Below, piece by piece: positions 61,533 to 64,000 of a stretch of DNA of 64,000 bases. The stretch spans positions 1 through 64,000 of the forward strand of contig NZ_OAOF01000017.1 of NCBI RefSeq assembly GCF_900205965.1, written 5' to 3'. The position numbers were made by a program, and so were the translations under genes. Source of the DNA: Lacrimispora amygdalina. GTDB taxonomy: Bacteria > Bacillota > Clostridia > Lachnospirales > Lachnospiraceae. The notes beneath the pieces were generated by a model that made no database searches, was not told where the DNA came from, and saw nothing but the letters and a program-made list of their open reading frames with translations. How positions within the stretch are numbered: the stretch's first letter is position 1; every line of letters starts with the position of its first letter.

Positions 61533-61561
61533 TTGACAGGTAATAAGTAAGGGAATACACT
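61533..61561 (+). promoter_or_regulatory. Promoter of the molybdate-type ABC operon
   Basis: TTGACA, 17-bp spacer, TACACT, about 49 bases before the binding protein ATG. A perfect 8-bp inverted repeat (CCCTTTTG at 61473, CAAAAGGG at 61516) lies just upstream, of unknown role. Confidence 0.6.
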
Positions 61562-61609
61562 GAGAAATAAATATTGGAATTATTAGAAATAACATAAGGA
61601 GGAGATGTT

Positions 61610-62443
61610 ATGAAAAAGACATGTGTAATTACAATGTGGGCAATAATACTTTCTCTTAGTCTCAGTGGGTGCGCCCAAAACGTAGGCACCCAGGAAACGA
61701 AATCTGAACAGAAAGCGGAACCGGAAACTACACAGACGGCTGCAGAGGCAGAAAAAACCGATTTAAGCGGTCATACACTTTCTGTGTATTGCGGCGCAGG
61801 AATGACAAAACCGTTTCAGAAGATTGCCGATGCATTCAAGACCCGGACCGGATGCGATTTAGAGCTCACCTTTGCCAATGCAGGGCAGATTCAGACCCAG
61901 ATTAATACTGCAAAAGAAGGGGATTTGTTTGTTGCAGGTTCTGCTGATGAGTTAAAACCGGTGAGCGATGTGGTCACGGCAAGCAAAGACCTGGTCCGGC
62001 ACATACCTGTCCTTGCTGTTAAAAGAGGGAATCCATTAAAGATAACCAGACTGGCGGATCTGGCGGATAAAGGTGTACGTCTGGTTTTAGGTGATACTAA
62101 GTCAACACCTATTGGGAAAATTTCAGACAAGGCACTTACTGATGCAGGTATACTTGATAAAGTAAATGTAATAGCAAGGACAACCACAGCACCGGAAATC
62201 TTCAACGCCCTCATCGTAGACGAATGCGATGCCATAATAGTCTGGAAAGAGAATGTGACGGATACGTCGGTGGAAATCGTGGATACGGATGAGATGCAAA
62301 AATACATAAAAACCATTCCGGCTGCCTCCCTGTCCTATTGTGATGACGCTCAGGCACTTGCTGCATTTCTTGACTTTCTGGATTCTGATACTTCCCATGC
62401 AATCTGGGAAAATTTTGGCTACGAGGTGATAAAAAATGAATAA
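61610..62443 (+). CDS. modA: Molybdate-type solute-binding lipoprotein (ModA-like)
   Basis: A 277-residue oxyanion-binding lipoprotein: lipobox LSGC with C21, an E/T/A-rich linker, then the ModA pattern beginning TLSVYCGAGMTKPFQKIADA, with FANAGQIQTQI and GDLFVAGSADEL. ModA proteins bind molybdate or tungstate; which one is not decided. Start ATG 61610 follows AAGGAGGAG. It is the first gene of an operon with permease and ATPase. Confidence 0.85.
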   Translation: MKKTCVITMWAIILSLSLSGCAQNVGTQETKSEQKAEPETTQTAAEAEKTDLSGHTLSVYCGAGMTKPFQKIADAFKTRTGCDLELTFANAGQIQTQINTAKEGDLFVAGSADELKPVSDVVTASKDLVRHIPVLAVKRGNPLKITRLADLADKGVRLVLGDTKSTPIGKISDKALTDAGILDKVNVIARTTTAPEIFNALIVDECDAIIVWKENVTDTSVEIVDTDEMQKYIKTIPAASLSYCDDAQALAAFLDFLDSDTSHAIWENFGYEVIKNE

Positions 62444-62457
62444 CGCGAGGAGATACA

Positions 62458-63276
62458 TTGAAAGACAGACATTCCTATAATATCTTTGATATTTTATCGA
62501 TTATGATAACCGCGGGAATCGTGCTGTTTATTTTATTTGCACTCCTTTCCATTATTATCGGAGGATTCCCTTATTTGAGGGAAGCCCTCTGTTCCGGAGA
62601 GGTAAGATTTTCCATCGGATTGAGTATCTATACGGCAAGCATCTCCACCAGTATCTGCGCGATTCTTGCCATTCCATGCGCATATGGCCTAACCAGAACG
62701 GCCATGCCGTTTAAAAAGGCATCCCAGATCATAATCGAGATGCCACTGGCCCTTCCCTACCTGGTTCTGGGGCTGTGCCTCCTGGTGGTATTCTCCTCAG
62801 AATTCGGAAAGGCTTTAAAGAATCTGGGCTTTAAGGTTGTGTTTGACAGAAAAGGTATTATTCTGGCACAGCTGACGGTTAATCTGCCTTTTGCAGTAAG
62901 GCTTATGAAAAATGCTATGTCACAGGTTGATAACAGGCTTGAATTTATTGCCGGTACGCTGGGCGCTGCCCGCTGGGAACGGTTCTACACCATACTTCTT
63001 CCTTTGTGCGGACCATCTATTATCACGATGATTGTGCTTGTCTGGTCCCGTGCGCTTGGAGAGTTTGGAGCAACGCTGATGCTGGTGGGTGTTACGCGAA
63101 TGAAAACAGAGACTCTGCCAGCAAGCATTTATTTAAATATATCTACCGGAGAGAATGGTATGGCAATGGCCTGTGCCATCATATTACTGATAATTTCAGC
63201 AATGTCTCTGGCCGTCACTACCGTCTTTGGAGGAATCTCCAGACATCATACACGGGTAAGGGATGTGAATCAATGA
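62458..63276 (+). CDS. modB: Molybdate-type ABC permease (ModB-like)
   Basis: A 272-residue permease with six membrane segments and the EAA-like loop EFIAGTLGAARWERFYTILLP, followed by the WSRALGEFGATLMLVG signature of ModB/WtpB permeases. The start is TTG 62458 after GAGGAGA. The ATPase gene overlaps its stop (ATGA). A binding protein of the ModA type lies directly upstream. Confidence 0.88.
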   Translation: MKDRHSYNIFDILSIMITAGIVLFILFALLSIIIGGFPYLREALCSGEVRFSIGLSIYTASISTSICAILAIPCAYGLTRTAMPFKKASQIIIEMPLALPYLVLGLCLLVVFSSEFGKALKNLGFKVVFDRKGIILAQLTVNLPFAVRLMKNAMSQVDNRLEFIAGTLGAARWERFYTILLPLCGPSIITMIVLVWSRALGEFGATLMLVGVTRMKTETLPASIYLNISTGENGMAMACAIILLIISAMSLAVTTVFGGISRHHTRVRDVNQ

Positions 63277-64000
63277 TGGTATCAGCAATTGAAGTAAAAA
63301 ATGTTTTCTTAAAAATGGGTGATTTCCAATTAAAAAATATATCCTTTGATGTTCGCCGGAAGGAGATATTCGCAATTCTGGGAAAGACCGGAGCAGGAAA
63401 AACCCTGCTTTTGGAATCGATCGCCGGTTTTTACCGGAACCTGGAAGGGGAGATTTTTCTGGAAGGGAAGAATGTTCTTAAGACTCCTCTGACTGAGCGT
63501 AAAATAGGCTTTGTCTATCAGGATTATGGCCTTTTCCCCCATATGACGGTGAGAAAGAATATCTCTTACGGCTTAAAAATGCAGAGAAAATCTAAAATGG
63601 AGATCGCTAAGAAGGTGGGGCATATGGCTGAGATTATGTCCATATCCCACATACTGGAACAGTATCCGGACACATTAAGCGGAGGAGAAAAGCAGCGTAC
63701 GGCTTTGGCAAGGTCCCTGGTGTTAGACCCTGGTGTTTTACTGTTAGATGAACCTTTCTCCGCGTTAGATCCTGTAACCAAGGCAGGCATGTATCAGGAG
63801 CTTTTAAAAATCAACCAGCAATTTGACTGTGCGATTTTATTTGTTACTCACGACTTTACAGAAGCCCAAAAACTTGCACACAGGGTCGGAATTATGGATA
63901 AAGGCTGTTTAAAAGCGGTGCGTAACAGTGATGAGCTTTTTGATTTCTATGAACATGAAGAATTAAATCATTTTTTTGGTATTATGAAAGGAGCGTGTGT
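63273..64000 (+). CDS. modC: Molybdate-type ABC ATPase (ModC-like), partial
   Basis: The first 242 codons of an ATPase that continues past the right edge. Walker A is GKTGAGKT, Q-loop VYQDYGLFPHMTV, signature LSGGEKQRTALAR, Walker B VLLLDEPFSALDP, switch His in VTHDF. Two ATGs lie side by side at 63273 and 63276; the first overlaps the permease stop. No stop codon is reached, and the C-terminal molybdate-sensing domain, if present, lies outside the window. Confidence 0.9.
   Translation, partial: MMVSAIEVKNVFLKMGDFQLKNISFDVRRKEIFAILGKTGAGKTLLLESIAGFYRNLEGEIFLEGKNVLKTPLTERKIGFVYQDYGLFPHMTVRKNISYGLKMQRKSKMEIAKKVGHMAEIMSISHILEQYPDTLSGGEKQRTALARSLVLDPGVLLLDEPFSALDPVTKAGMYQELLKINQQFDCAILFVTHDFTEAQKLAHRVGIMDKGCLKAVRNSDELFDFYEHEELNHFFGIMKGAC

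Overview
The window reads as the chromosome of a spore-forming, anaerobic Firmicute of the Lachnospiraceae, most like Lacrimispora/Clostridium. Four things point there: strong AGGAGG ribosome binding sites with some GTG and TTG starts, exosporium-type collagen-like proteins, YesM/YesN two-component systems beside carbohydrate ABC transporters that lack an ATPase gene, and several proteins of clostridial type. No rRNA, tRNA, CRISPR array, insertion sequence or prophage was seen. The species call is inference.

Layout. 0.2-5.0 kb: envelope and redox genes (LTA-synthase-like sulfatase, DUF362 ferredoxin protein, cardiolipin synthase). 5.0-8.1 kb: two collagen-like, spore-surface-type genes on the minus strand. 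8.3-31.8 kb: a large glycan-use island. It holds a heparinase II/III-like lyase with its own YesMN pair (minus strand). Facing it is a run of solute-binding lipoprotein, two permeases, GH2 beta-glucuronidase, GH88, DUF2264/GH154, a second YesMN pair, a second binding protein with two permeases, and a LacZ-type GH2. The set fits import and intracellular breakdown of a glucuronate- and galactose-containing oligosaccharide; ATP hydrolysis would come from a shared MsmX-type ATPase encoded elsewhere. 31.9-33.4 kb: small stress or unknown genes, including a DUF3788 gene broken by one stop codon. 33.4-37.3 kb: a heterodimeric ABC exporter preceded by a short leader ORF and two tandem terminator hairpins, an arrangement like ribosome-mediated attenuation. 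37.4-42.4 kb: housekeeping genes (patatin, PcrA helicase, small membrane protein, RlmD-type methyltransferase).

42.6-57.6 kb is an accessory zone, visibly more AT-rich in its first half, with many regulators and broken genes. It contains a membrane-anchored MerR; a methyltransferase-MarR-FecBCD-type metal/siderophore uptake operon behind a palindrome-rich promoter; a MerR with a doubled TipAS domain; an aldo/keto reductase; an ArsR with two flavoproteins; a Drr-type ABC exporter; a YoaP-type acetyltransferase; a GFA protein; and remnants of AraC and GNAT genes. Three promoters here have the 19-bp spacer typical of MerR control. 57.9-64.0 kb: a BCCT transporter, an SGNH esterase with a PadR regulator behind a palindromic operator, and a molybdate-type ABC operon that runs off the right edge.

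The best candidates for something not yet described are the leader-ORF/attenuator unit at 33.46-33.81 kb, the methyltransferase-MarR-metal transporter operon at 44.28-48.8 kb, and the collagen-like pair in which a related jelly-roll-like domain sits at opposite ends of the two proteins.
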